From assembly GCA_023375675.1 (NCBI GenBank), contig JALQBC010000001.1:62001-126000 (forward strand): a DNA stretch of 64,000 nt. Reading direction: 5' to 3'. The position numbers were made by a program, and so were the translations under genes. Below the pieces are notes generated by a model, which searched no databases, had not been told where the DNA came from, and saw only the letters and a list, made by a program, of their open reading frames with translations. This stretch comes from Cytospora piceicola (taxonomy: Eukaryota; Ascomycota; Sordariomycetes; Diaporthales; Cytosporaceae). Numbering within the stretch: position 1 is the first letter of the stretch; each line of letters opens with the position of its first letter. Shown here piece by piece: positions 1 through 11,329 of this stretch.

Positions 1-111
1 GCTAAGAGAACTAGAGATTGTTAGGCCTTTTAATGCCTGCCGGAAGGCTTACGGTTACTTTAAGGCTTACGATAAGACCGATTACGATAAGGCCTACGAT
101 AAGGCTTTTAC

Positions 112-280
112 TATAGACCTTAGGTTTGAACTAAGATGCACGCTCGAGTTTTAATCCGATTAAGACGTACTTACCTAAATCTGAATCTGTAGAAAAAGGG
201 CTATTAAACGGTATATTTAATTAAATCGTAGCCTTTAAGGTAGGCTTACTATTAAAGCTAATAGTTCTAATTCTGTAAGT
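112..280. repeat. 170-bp module, copy 1
   Basis: This module shares most of its bases with 1888-2055, including the landmarks ctaagatgcacgctcgag, ctgaatctgtagaaaa and ggtaggcttactattaaagc. Most differences are transitions. Confidence 0.8.
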
Positions 281-360
281 TCTTAAGGTTCTTAACCCGA
301 ACCCTAGCCTTTCCCTCCTTTCTTCTTTACCGAAGGCTTATATAAGCCTTTAGATTCGAA

Positions 361-361
361 T

Positions 362-447
<86 letters not shown>

Positions 448-517
448 GGTTAGTTAAAAGGTTAGCTATTAAATTAGCTATTAAATTAACTAGTAAGTAA
501 ATAAATAAATAAATAAA

Positions 518-550
<33 letters not shown>

Positions 551-644
551 TAGTTAGTTAATAAGTTAGTTAGTAAGTTAGCTAGTAAGTAAATTCGCTA
601 TTAAATAAGTAAATAAATAAGTAAGTAAGTAAATAAGTAAGTAG

Positions 645-677
<33 letters not shown>

Positions 678-733
678 TAAGTAAAGTAGTTAGTAAGTTA
701 GCTAGTAAGTAAATTCGCTATTAAATAAGTAAA

Positions 734-771
<38 letters not shown>

Positions 772-780
772 GGTAAGTAG

Positions 781-813
<33 letters not shown>

Positions 814-924
814 TAAGTAAAGTAGTTAGTAAGTTAGTTAGTAAGTTAGTTAGTAAGTTAGCTAGTAACTTAGTAGGTAAGTAAGTAAGTAGGTGAGTAA
901 GTAAGTAGGTAAGTAAGTAAGTAG

Positions 925-955
<31 letters not shown>

Positions 956-1176
956 GGTAAGTAAGTAAGTAGGTAAGTAAGTAAGTAGGTAAGTAAGTAA
1001 GTAGGTTAGTTAAAAGGTTAGCTATTAAATTAGCTATTAAATTAACTAGTAAGTAAATAAATAAATAAATAAGTAAGTAAGTAAATAAGTTAGTTAGCTA
1101 GTAGGTTAGCTAATAAAGTACTTAGTAAGTTAGTTAGTAAGTTAGTTAGTTAGCTATTAAGTAAGTAAGTAAGTAG

Positions 1177-1220
<44 letters not shown>

Positions 1221-1640
1221 CTTTGCTATTAAATACGTAAATAAGTAATTAAATAGGTAAGTAAGTAAGTAAGTAGGTAAGTAAGTAGGTAAGTAAGTAA
1301 GCTAGTTTGCTAGTAAATTAGCTATTAAGTAAGTTAATAAGTAAGTAAGTAGATAAGTAAGTAAGTTAGTTAGTTAGTAGGTTAGTTAGTAAGTTAGCTA
1401 GTAAGTTAGTAAGTAAGTAAGTAGATTAATAAGTAAGTAAGTAGGTTAGTTAGTAAATTAGCTATTAAATTAACTAATAAGTAAGTAAATAAGTAAGTAA
1501 GTAAGTAAGTAAGTAGGTAAGTTAGTAAGTAAGTAAGTTAATAAGTAAGTAAGTTAATAAGTAAGTAAGTTAGTAAGTAAGTAAGTTAGTAAGTAAGTAA
1601 GTAAATATATAAATTAGCTAATAAAGTAGTTAGTTATAAA
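361..1640. repeat. Interrupted GTAA tetranucleotide array
   Basis: More than a kilobase consists mainly of tandem GTAA (equivalently TAAG) units, interrupted by variants GTAG, GTTA, AATA and short spacers such as ttagctattaaatt. Blocks recur (for example near 448-500 and 1005-1055), so the array itself was duplicated in segments. A second, shorter array lies at about 2150-2350. Confidence 0.9.
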
Positions 1641-1658
1641 GTAAATAAATAAATATTT

Positions 1659-1740
1659 CGCCGCTTAAGGCTGCGGAGGAGACGATAGAGTAACGCCTGA
1701 AGGGCGTTACTCTATCGGATCCGGAGCAGCCTAAGCGGCG
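1659..1740. repeat. Hairpin module, copy 1
   Basis: Nested inverted repeats. The inner arms 1683-1697 and 1703-1717 are perfectly complementary over 15 bp around a 5-nt loop (tgaag). The outer arms 1659-1674 and 1726-1740 also pair, with one bulged A. It is GC-richer than its surroundings and sits between a GTAA array and the ccttcctaacggaagg module. Confidence 0.85.
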
Positions 1741-1887
1741 TATCTAACTATCTAACTAAATAGCTATTAAATTTCCGATCCTTCCTAACGGAAGGCCTTT
1801 TCGGCAGGCGGTCCTACCGCCGTTCCCCAGTTCTTTAGGTTCTTAAGGTTCTTAACCCGAACCCTAGCCTTTCCTTTCCTTCCTCTT

Positions 1888-2055
1888 TACCGAAGACCTT
1901 AGGTTTATACTAAGATGCACGCTCGAGTTTTGATTCGATTAAAAAGTAGTTACCTAAGTCTGAATCTGTAGAAAACGGCCTATTAAACGGTATATTGAAT
2001 TAGATTGTAGCCCTTAAGGTAGGCTTACTATTAAAGCTAATAGCTCTAATTCCTT
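1888..2055. repeat. 170-bp module, copy 2
   Basis: Second copy of the module at 112-280. Differences between the copies are mainly C/T and G/A transitions, as expected for RIP acting on a duplication. Confidence 0.8.
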
Positions 2056-2149
2056 ATGTTTCTTAGGTTTCTTAAGTTCTTAACCCGAACCCTAGCCTTT
2101 CCTTCCTTTCTTCTTTACCGAAGGCATATATAAGCCTTTAAATTCGAAT

Positions 2150-2189
<40 letters not shown>

Positions 2190-2367
2190 TAAGTAAGTTA
2201 ATAAGTAATTTAACTAATAAGTTAGCTAGTAAGTTAGCTATTAAAATAGCTAATAAGTTAGTTATTTAGTTATTAAGTAAGTAAGTAAGTAGGTAAGTAT
2301 ATAAGTAAGTTAGCTAATAGGTTAGTTAGTAAAGTAGCTAGTAAGTTAGTTAGTTAGTTAATTATCT

Positions 2368-2449
2368 CGCTGCTTAAGGCTGCAGAGGAGACGATAGAGT
2401 AACGCCCGAAAGGCGTTACTCTATCGGATCCGGAGCAGCTTAAGCGGCG
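2368..2449. repeat. Hairpin module, copy 2
   Basis: Second copy of the nested hairpin. The inner 15-bp arms (2392-2406 and 2412-2426) are identical to copy 1, while the loop differs (cgaaa). The outer arms 2368-2383 and 2435-2449 pair with minor mismatch. Confidence 0.85.
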
Positions 2450-2580
2450 TATTTAACTATCTAACTAACTAGCTATTAAGTTTCCGATCCTTCCTAACGG
2501 AAGGCCTTCTCGGCAGGCGGTCCTACCGCCGTTCCCCAGTATCTTTAGCTTCTTAGTAGCCGCAATACAGAATTTATTTA

Positions 2581-2621
2581 AGTTAAACACCTTATTAGTA
2601 GAACACCCCCTTTAGTAGAAC
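2581..2621 (+). repeat. Left terminal inverted repeat
   Basis: 41-bp terminus complementary to 4341-4381, preceded by TA. Confidence 0.85.
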
Positions 2622-4340
2622 GGTTTCTTAAATAATCACTACTATAACTAGCCCTTTAATCACTACTTAATCTCTTAATAACTAACTAACTTTAATATAG
2701 AAATCTTTATCTGTAAGGTAATTAAACCTGTCTGATTTATTAAAACTAATTTTAAAGCTATTAGCTTTTATCTTCGACTTATAAATAGCTTTAATATTAG
2801 TAAACGAGGTATTAAAGTTTACGTCGACCTTTCTTCGTTTAAAAGGCCTTAAAATTTCTAATTAACCTTTTAAATCTTCGTTCTTCCTTTTAGCTTCTAC
2901 TAATTCGATATCCTTATAGTCCTAGCTATTTTTAACCTTTTTAAATAATAGCCTTTACGTACGATTATTATAGCCTTTAATAGTTAAAAAGATATATAGT
3001 TAAGCTTAAAGGTTTACAGTCTTTCTAAAGATAAACTAAATAAATCTTAAGCTTTTATTATAACTATTCTAATTAGATTTAATCGGAGAAAATCGTTATA
3101 ATAATCGTAAAGGCGTATAAGGTCTTTATACCGTTATATTTCGATTTTTAAAAAGAAAAGGACTTATTAATAACTTAGCTATAAAGACTAGCTATAACCC
3201 GGCCGCCTTTTAGCTACTTTTAATATTTAAAGACGTTAAACCTTCCCTTTAAGCCTTTTCGAAGTAGAAAAGAAAGTTTCTCTTTCCTATAACCGAAGAG
3301 CTGTTATAACAGCTTAAACTTAAAAGGTACTTTCGGTAAGCCCTTTTAAATATAAAGAAGACTAAGAGATTAAAAGATTAAAAAACGTAAAAAGTATAGG
3401 CAAAAAAGAAAAGAAAGTATATATTATTTAAGAAGTAAAGCTATATAAAATCGTCTTTTATATAACTTCTATAGCTATCTAAAACTAATAAACAGGCTTT
3501 TAAACGGACTAACGGTTAAATATATAAAATAAAAATCTTTTTAAGCTACTTAATAGCCGTTAAGTTTATTATCTAGCCTTTTTTTATCGCTATAAACTGC
3601 TAGTATTTATACTTAGGTTTACTTTAAATATCGTTTTAAAACTATTATTATTAAACTATTTAGCTTTTAAATATAACTAATAGAAGAAAGGCTTTTAAAA
3701 CTTCCGAGAATAAAACTATTAAATCCTTAGCTTTTTATTAACTTAGCTTTATCTATATTATAACGATTCTCGGTCTTAATAGCTTTAATATAAGGGAAGG
3801 CTAAATAATAAAACTAAGGCTTAATTATAGCTGTATACGTATTATCTGCCTTTACAGCTACTATTATTTAGCTTCTCTAAGTTCGAATAAATAGATTTCT
3901 ATTTAAAAATCGTTTATTTAGTAGTAGCTAATAAGCTTTAAGTTACTTTAAATAGCTAAGATTCTTTTAGTAAATTCCTTAACTTAAGCGTAAGTTAATA
4001 AAAGGCTTAAGTCGCTTTAAGTTATTACCTATTTAACTAAATAGTTTTCTTAACAGTAAGAAAGCTTTTATTTAGTCTTATAAGCGATTTAACGTAGTTA
4101 ACGGCTAGAAATTCTATTATAAAGAGTAGTAGTTAGTATAGACTATTCTCAGGAAGCTTATCGAAAAGACTTCCCGTTTATAATAGCCTTAATAGTATTA
4201 TTAACGTTATCTTCGGTATAAGTAGGCATTAAGATAAAGGGAATTAAATAATATAAAAATAAATTAATTTAGACTAGATTTAGCTAAGAAATAAGGGAGT
4301 TATATATAGGTAGTTATCGTAATAGCGGTGTAGGAAGGGT

Positions 4341-4381
4341 GTTCTACTAAAGGGGGTGTTCTACTAATAGGGTGTTTGACT
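4341..4381 (-). repeat. Right terminal inverted repeat
   Basis: Complement of 2581-2621 with two mismatches, followed by TA. Confidence 0.85.
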
Positions 4382-4383
4382 TA

Positions 4384-5105
4384 CTTGTAAGCCGGGTTAG
4401 GGTTGGGTAGTTTTCCACAACAGACTAAGACTTATTCATATAAGACTTGAACATCTTTCAGCGATGGATTCAGAGTTAGTCAGACAGAACACAACTTTTC
4501 AAGCTATTGGGATCATACAGAACCCTCCCCACTGCTGTCAAGTGTATGAGCAAGAATGGAATGGGCAGCCTTAAGGCCCTCATCAGTAGATTTATTACTA
4601 CTCGGGCCCTTCAGGCAGCAAGATAGTCCAGAACTGACGTATATTAAGATTATTTCTATTTATTTTCATACATATATGTTGAACAGGGCCCGGGCGTGAT
4701 CTCTCAACGTACATATGTAATGAAACAGCAAGAGGTTATGGACTCGGGTTTTTGAACCTTGCAGACCTTCTTATAGGTATTTACTAGTAAGAAAGAGGTA
4801 CAGTATGTGGTTGGAACAAATGGCTCGTCTGTAAAGAACCAATATGCAAACCTTTGTATATTGAACAGATGAAGTCGAAATAGACTACACCTGTGAGACG
4901 CCACTCCCGAAGTCCGTGCACTCTCTAATTCCAGTGCTGCGCCACAAGCGCCACAGATGAGCCCACTTCCAGGAGTAAACGTTCCGGCGCCGGCTAACTT
5001 TGAAGGCCGAAACAACGTCACTTGGACTCCTTATCAATTAAATCCTCTCCATTTTGTCCCGGCCTAACTCCATTCTCTCAACTATGGCAGCGCAACAACT
5101 ATACG
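4384..5105. other. Intergenic region upstream of the het-C gene
   Basis: Base composition returns sharply to normal, with CpA and TpG common again, right after the transposon end. I see no supported gene. The 105-codon minus-strand frame at 4704-5021 has no recognisable features. Confidence 0.6.
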
Positions 5106-7183
5106 ATGTCCCATACGAATTTCCTTCTCATCCTCTTGCTCATCTGCCTGCTGCTGTTCGCTAGCCCAGTGTCAGCATTCGGCGCAGGCGAGGTGCCCGC
5201 AGGTAGCGAGTTCAAGGGTTTTGTGTGGCGTCATGGCGACCTTGCCGAGGTCCTTAAATATCTTCCCAGTAGCTTCATCACCGGCTACAGATTCACGAAA
5301 CTGCAGCGGAAACAGATCTACTTCGGCAACTGGCTGCGCGACTTCTCTCAGGTCATCGATACAACATGTCTCGAAAATGTGCCTGAGCCTATCCTGCGCG
5401 CCATCGTGTCAGTGATGGCCTTCATGGAGTTTGGTTTCGCTACAGACGAATTTGACGTCACAAGGGACCGACTTGGGTGCTACACTCATGTCGAGCACAT
5501 TGACAATCCAAGAGGATATCCCGATAATGCCAAGGAGGTCGACGCGCGGCTGCGAGGTCCGGTCGACCCGAGGGAGCTGCACATTGACCCCGACACCGGT
5601 TTGAAGAATTACATCGCCAACACTGGGCAAGGCTGGGGGACCGCCTCAGACTACCTACGCAACCAGCTCTTGTTGTGCATCGACTTTGGGCGCAAGGGCC
5701 GCCTCAAGCATGGAACCACTGCGAGGAAAGAGGCATTTCATCGTCTCGGAGCAGCTTTACACACGCTTGAAGATTTTTCTGCGCACAGCAATTTCGTCGA
5801 GTTGTGTTTGCATGAACTCGGAGAAAGAGGTGTGTTCGCATTTGTCGGTGACAAATGCCAGGTCGAAATCCCTAACGGGAATGGGAAGGGCAGAAAAGTT
5901 GCGCCCATTGTCACGGGCACCTTTGGCATGTTGGACATTTTCCATTCATTGCTCGGTGAAGCGGATGATAAGGCGGTCCTGCAATCCAAGGGCACTCTCG
6001 GCGAACTCGAAAGCGTAAGTCTCAAGTCAAATTGCGCCGGTCCCGGAACTGACCTAAAGAAAAAAAACAGAAGCTTAACTATGGCAGTGTGGCGTTCGAG
6101 CAATTGTTCCAGCTGATCAAGGCTGGCGTTGAGCAACTGAGCAAGATCCATGCCGATGTTGATCCTATCCTGAGACAACTACAAACTGTTGGGGACATCT
6201 TCAAGAAGTATGCCCCGAGTGACAATGAAAGCACCAAGTCTGAAGGTGTGACCGATGCCAACATGTTGTGGCAGACTATTGAGCCGGTCATCTACCTCCA
6301 CGATATTGTGTCCAAGTATCTACAAGAGGACCAAGAAGATGCAGAAGAGTCGACCCAAGACTATACCCATGGACAGCTCGGGGAGTACACCAACCAGCTC
6401 GTCTTCAAGTATCTAGCCGTCATGATTGAATCTTCCGTGAAGGAGTTGCGGAACGCGGTAAAGGCCGCCAAGGAGAAAGTTGACGAGGAAGCCGCCAAGT
6501 CAATCTCTGCCGAGATCTTCCCAGAAGGCTCCTCGGCGTCCGACCCGAGCCATTCCGATCTGTCCAAGGACCACTTCACCAACGTCCTCAACCAACCCGC
6601 CGGTCTCGTCGGAACCATCACAACCAACTGGACCACACAGCAAGTTGTCAAGTGTTGGGATGACCCGGATATTGACGCAGAGCTCGTCGTTGATAAAATA
6701 CTTACGGTCTTGCATCACCCGGCCTTCCCAGACAGCAAGACGCCCATCCAGCAGTATATGTTCGACACCGTCAAGGCCTGGTGGGAAGCCCACCCGCCCG
6801 AGGAGAAAGAACGACTCCGCTCCAAACTTACCAAGGAGAGCGTGCAACAGCGGAACCATGAAGACCACACCTTGACGGCGAAAGACTTTCAAGGGAAACA
6901 CAATGGTCCCGCTACTTTCCCCGGCGCATGGCCCAAGGTCCAACAACCTCCAAAGAAGGCCTCCCTCCTCAAAGAAGGCATGAACGACGCCATTGCGGAT
7001 TTCAACTGGGCCTTACGAATCGTGCAAAAGGCACGGATCGATCCCAAAGGTGCGGTCAAAGACGTGCGGAATGCGTCGGGATATCTTATTCACAATGTCA
7101 TACTTCTGTGGGTTGCGGTGATTTATCGCATTGCATGCGCTGTCATGTGGTTTGTTTCGAGGCTCTTGTGGCCATTTCGATGA
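5106..7183 (+). CDS. het-c: HET-C family heterokaryon incompatibility protein
   Basis: Two exons, 5106-6014 and 6071-7183, encode 673 residues. The intron is 56 bp (GTAAGT donor, ctgac branch, cag acceptor), phase 0. I chose the ATG at 5106 because it starts directly with a signal peptide (a run of leucine/isoleucine ending SPVSAFGAG); an upstream in-frame ATG at 5022 would only add polar residues. The N-terminal half matches the Neurospora HET-C family (Pfam Het-C): FVWRHGD, IYFGNWLRDFSQ, the conserved LHTLEDFSAHSNFVEL block near residues 217-235 and GTFGMLDIFHSL. A hydrophobic segment lies close to the C terminus. HET-C homologues are secretory-pathway or plasma-membrane proteins, and allelic differences trigger vegetative incompatibility in Neurospora. 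It lacks the long glycine-rich tail of N. crassa HET-C. Whether this copy controls incompatibility cannot be read from one allele. Confidence 0.93.
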
Positions 7184-8540
7184 GTTTGGACCTAAGGAGT
7201 TCGCCGTGTCAAGGAAGGCATCTCTAGGGAAGGTTTTACGATTGCATTGAACTAGATTTGTGTCGTGGATGATGTTACACAGAATTTTGCTGTACTGTAT
7301 TATAGAATTGTGTTCAGCTCGACCTTGATTGGTTGGCGCTGACCATAAATATATATTTTCGCCATACAAAGATATCCAAGTTGCTGTACCTAGGCAGTAT
7401 CTATTGAGATTATAAGTGCGCGCTACCTGGTTACTTCCAAATCAATTTAGTCATCTAGACAGCTACTCTGTAGATCATTATGAAGCCGGCAGTCACCGCT
7501 GCCATGATCTCTCTAGATGATAGTTCATCGAGGCAACTTGCTCCGGTCAACGTTTCTTTTCCGCAACGTCATCTAGTTTCTCTTCCGGAACTTCATCTTT
7601 AAATTCAATCTCGTTCCAGGTCGCCAGTGTCAATAAGAGCTGCCCAAACCAGGAGAACGGTTGCGAGTCACCTATGAGACCGTCTGTCCAAACAATCAGC
7701 AAGACACAGGAAAACATTACCAGAATAGCTAGTGAAATGTAAATACCTGTATGTTGTGATTCCGTTCAATCGAGACAGCACTTGAGTCGAACCTCTCGTT
7801 ACATGTATCGTGTCCTACTGTGATCAAATTTTAAATGCTGAGATGGCGACTACGGTCAACCAGGGGCTCTCGCGTGCAAGATCGACCGGCCACAGTTCAT
7901 CAATGGTGCCATCAATTTATGCTATCTTAGCTGCTAATTCGAACGTAACCGCCTCTCAAGCTCGCGGAAATCACGTTCACATATGCAAGCCTGGTTATTC
8001 CAAGTGGTATTAACCGACGAGTCCCGAGGTCCCTTTCTTCCACCAAGTAAGAAATGACCAGTTACCCACAGTCCACTACCGCATGGAATAGGTGGAAATC
8101 AGCTTGTTATTTTCAGCCCCATTAATCTTTTCCACTGCACATTGTAGCGTAGGTGGGTGGATTTGAGTGGGAATTCGTGAGATTCCTCGTGGATGTTTTG
8201 GTAGGGTGCTTATATAAGCTCAGAGCTACTTAATCTTCTTACGCAATCGAGAAGTCTGCCTAGTGTAGGTACGTACACGTGCACTATAGGGTGCCCCAGT
8301 GTTTCCCACCTTCCCGAGATAAAGTCTTTAACCGTGTAGATCTGACCTTCTAGTTTCGCATTAGCGCCGTCTATTATAATATTACCTCTACCTCTTCATT
8401 GGAATGTTGGCATTTCCCGCTAGATGTAATACTGGAGTCGACTAGGCAAAAACTTAGCATTGTCTTGCCCTTCCCAACCCTTGCCCTTGGGAAGCTGATA
8501 AAGACTCACTGCGGAGCAGAACTGCGGAGCAGGTCTGGAC
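7184..8540. other. Intergenic region
   Basis: No gene recognised. Short frames at 7810-8013 and 8399-8644 have no family features. Confidence 0.55.
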
Positions 8541-8600
8541 TCGACGGTAGTGTATCCGAGTCGACGGGAGTGTATCCGAGTCGACGGGAGTGCATCCGAA
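8541..8600. repeat. Three tandem 20-bp units
   Basis: Units at 8541-8560, 8561-8580 and 8581-8600 follow tcgacgggagtgtatccgag, each with at most two differences. Confidence 0.9.
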
Positions 8601-8869
8601 CTGACCAGAAGATCCAACGCAGATCGAAGCTAATGCGGAGCTAAGAGGTCAGAGCCATACGGCTGGAAGCCAGGTCGTATCTGCACTGCGACACACTTGC
8701 AAACCTTAAAGTCATTATTTGGGATATACAGGGCAGCTTCAATGGGTCGACAGCATCTATCGGCTCATTATCCCATCAAAGGGCCGAGGCACGCAGCCGG
8801 GAGACCCAGCCATGGCACGAGGTCCAATATTCTTCCAGTGCTAGTGCGGCTGACTGCATCCCACCATCT

Positions 8870-9350
8870 CAAGCGATCGCCAAGACGGCACTAGGTCGAT
8901 CTTTAGCTCGTATTGGTGCGTGGGAAAAGTCTTTTACCTATGCGGTGAGGAGTGACACGCGATTTACATTCAATGGCCTCTTGTTCGGGGATATTCATCC
9001 GCTGATACATACTGAATCCCACTATTCAAGCGATTGCCAAGAACCTCGGGACCCGTAGTCACCACCCACCAGTACGATCTCCAGGTGGCATTGATTCGCC
9101 AGCAAAGCCTATCTCTACCATGCGGTGAGAAGTGACACACGATTAATGGGCTCTTCTTGGGGATAGTCATCCACTGACAGCCTCTGAGGCAGTAAGGCTA
9201 ACTGCATCTCGATTGCCAAGGCCTCGGGATCCATGGACGGCATCAATACGATCTTTAGGTCCCCGAGGGTCCGTATCAGTTCGCACGAAAAGCCTACTTA
9301 GGTATCTTCACCGTGCCGGTGAGAAGAGAGGCACGATCAATGGGGTCCTG
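8870..9350. repeat. Imperfect ~165-bp tandem repeat upstream of the pectin methylesterase
   Basis: Three diverged copies share the same order of landmarks: gcgatygccaag at about 8873, 9031 and 9209; a tacgatct/tcgatct segment; then gtgagaagtgacac-like and aatgggctctt-like segments (near 8945, 9123 and 9318). The array ends about 150 bp before the pectin methylesterase start codon and so lies in its promoter region. Confidence 0.7.
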
Positions 9351-9392
9351 ACCGAGATCTTGAGCAAGCCGCTGGCGATCACCTGGGCAAGA

Positions 9393-9398
9393 TATAAA
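9393..9398 (+). promoter_or_regulatory. Possible TATA box for pectin methylesterase
   Basis: TATAAA lies 113 bp before the ATG at 9506 and is followed by a pyrimidine-rich leader. The position is plausible for a TATA element; no experimental evidence. Confidence 0.4.
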
Positions 9399-9505
9399 CC
9401 TCGATTTCCCTGTCTTTGCTCTTGACCCATTATCACCGCCTCTCATCACTCTATCCTCACCCTCATCATTTTATTCTTTCCTATCTTCTTGACAAAGCAT
9501 ACAAC

Positions 9506-10554
9506 ATGAAGCACCTTCTTACCCTTCTCGCCACTGTCACGGCCGCTCTAGCGACCGGCCGGACCTCTGCCCCTGCTGGGTGCATCACGGTCGGCTCGGG
9601 AGGCAGCTACAGCACGATCCAGTCCGCTGTGAACTCGCTTTCAACCACATCTTCGACAGCGCAATGCATCTTCATCAAGCCCGGAAAGTACTCCGAGCAA
9701 GTTACAGTATCCTCCCGCGCTGCTCAGTTGACCATATACGGGTACACGAGCGACATCTCCACCTATTCCTCCAATCAAGTCACCATCACTGGGTCGCTAA
9801 GCCAGGCCGACGGGCTGAACAACGATGGGACAGCTACTCTGCGGGTCAAGGCCGCCAATTTCAAGATGTACAACGTCAACGTGGCAAACACATACGGCCA
9901 GGGCAGCCAGGCCGTCGCGCTCTCTGCCTTTGCGGACTCGGGTTACTATGCTTGCGCCTTCACGGGGTATCAGGATACGTTGCTGGCACAGATGGGCTAC
10001 CAGCTGTACGCAGGGTGCATGATCGAGGGTGCTACGGATTTCGTATTCGGTCAAAATGCGGCGGCGTGGTTTGAAGACTGTGATATAAGAGTTCTGTCGG
10101 CCAGTGTGGGTTATGTCACAGGTAAGACTCCCTGCAGTGATACTCCCATTAGATGTTCATGGAAGGCTAATGATTACTGTCAAAACCAGCCAATGGCCGC
10201 GCATCCTCAGACGGCTCATCCTACTACGTATTCAACAATTGCAACATCGCGGCCGCGAGCGGTAACACTGTCACCAATGGCGCGTACTACCTCGGAAGGC
10301 CGTGGGGAGCATACGCCCGCGTCGCTTTCCAGAAGACCTCCATGAGTTCAGTCATAAACAGCGCAGGATGGCACATCTGGGCCAACGGTGACGAACGGAC
10401 AACCAATGCCGTCTTTGGTGAGTATCAGAACAGTGGCGCAGGGGCTTCTGGCAGCCGCTCCTTTGAAACTGTCCTGAGCTCTCCCGTCAGTATCTCGACA
10501 ATTCTGGGCAGCAGCTATGCCAGTGAGGGCTTCTACGATTCTTCTTACATGTAA
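9506..10554 (+). CDS. Secreted pectin methylesterase (carbohydrate esterase family 8)
   Basis: Exons 9506-10121 and 10190-10554 encode 326 residues. The 68-bp intron has donor GTAAGA, branch gctaatg and acceptor CAG, phase 1. The ATG at 9506 opens a typical signal peptide (MKHLLTLLATVTAALA), so the enzyme should be secreted. Family landmarks follow in order: GSGGSYSTIQSAV near the mature N terminus, YQDTLL (Gln156, Asp157), GATDFVFG with the catalytic Asp near 178, and LGRPWG with the substrate-binding Arg near 242 just after the intron. These enzymes hydrolyse methyl esters of polygalacturonan, opening plant pectin to lyases and polygalacturonases. The length is normal and all key residues are present, so it looks functional. 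No other pectinolytic gene is nearby; the neighbours are unrelated. Confidence 0.96.
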
Positions 10555-11329
10555 GCTGAGTGGTGTGTCTCGGCGCTGCATGGGAACTATGGTCTGGTGC
10601 AGTATACTTTGTTGTTACAAGGAGAAAAGGGTTACTCAAATACATTGTAGGTGGCGGGACGGTGATGTTTATATAGTGACATGGTGTGCATGTCTGGTGG
10701 GACTGTAACGTGGCGGTCAAGACGACATGGAAGACGCAAATGCAGAAGGAAGCAATAGTTCCAGGCGACATACTAGACTCACAAGTTTAGGGGCCTGGCC
10801 CGGTAGTCCTGGGAATTTATTACACATCAAACGTTCAGTTCAAATGTTATACGCTACCTAGGGAGACACGGAGCACTTGAGATACAGCATTCCACATCAA
10901 ACCGTGGCTTGCATGGGGGGGGGGACTCCTTCAATGTTTGGTTTAGTGTTGGCCGTTCCAAGGGTTCGTGCAATGTGTCATGTAACGTTGGGATGTGAAG
11001 ACAACATAACGACTACCTGCGACGGACCAACAGGATATGATTGAGAATATGTGGTTGAAACAAAGATGCTATCTACAAGACTTGGAACTTACTTCGGAGG
11101 GAGCCGATGACGATGGTCTTCGGTGCCGAGACCGGGCACTGCTGGGTGACGTCACAGCTTCGTAGCGTCCACCAGTAACTGGACGCCAGCATCACTTACC
11201 AACTTCCCACTTCCCACGACTGATAAATGCATGATTGAAGTATGCTATTCAACCCTCATTATTTGAGATAAATAATGATCCAGGTCTCGAGACTCGAACG
11301 CCCTCTTGAGCTGGGTGCATAAAACCACA
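10555..11329. other. Intergenic region
   Basis: 3' flank of the esterase and 5' flank of the calcium uniporter gene. A run of G lies at about 10915-10923. No gene recognised. Confidence 0.55.

Larger units (their letters stand above)
1..2560. repeat. AT-rich, RIP-affected tandem repeat block
   Basis: The block is very AT-rich, and CpA and TpG dinucleotides are almost absent while TpA is abundant, which is the classic product of repeat-induced point mutation in Pezizomycotina. It is built from long GTAA arrays, a duplicated ~170-bp module, a duplicated hairpin module and short flanking modules such as the one ending in gttccccagt (near 1830 and 2540). The longer unit spans roughly 112-1887 and a shorter one 1888-2540, so this is an imperfect tandem duplication. 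No open reading frame survives. It may be a heterochromatic island or a subtelomeric block; the sequence does not decide. Confidence 0.85.
2581..4381. mobile_element. RIP-inactivated Fot1/pogo-type DNA transposon
   Basis: The element has 41-bp terminal inverted repeats: the left end begins agttaaacaccttattag, and the complement of the right end begins agtcaaacaccctattag. The two mismatches are both C/T. Each terminus contains the direct repeat TTAGTAGAAC twice, a subterminal arrangement seen in pogo-like elements. The element is 1801 bp, close to the usual size of Fot1 elements, and is flanked by TA on both sides (2579-2580 and 4382-4383), the Tc1/mariner/pogo target duplication. The interior is saturated with stop codons and lacks CpA/TpG, so no transposase reading frame remains. 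The family call rests on ends, size and target site, not on protein similarity. Confidence 0.85.

Noticed and set aside
361..1640. Regularly spaced repeats as a possible CRISPR array
   Set aside because: The units are 4-bp GTAA slippage repeats without unique spacers, in a eukaryotic RIP-affected block.
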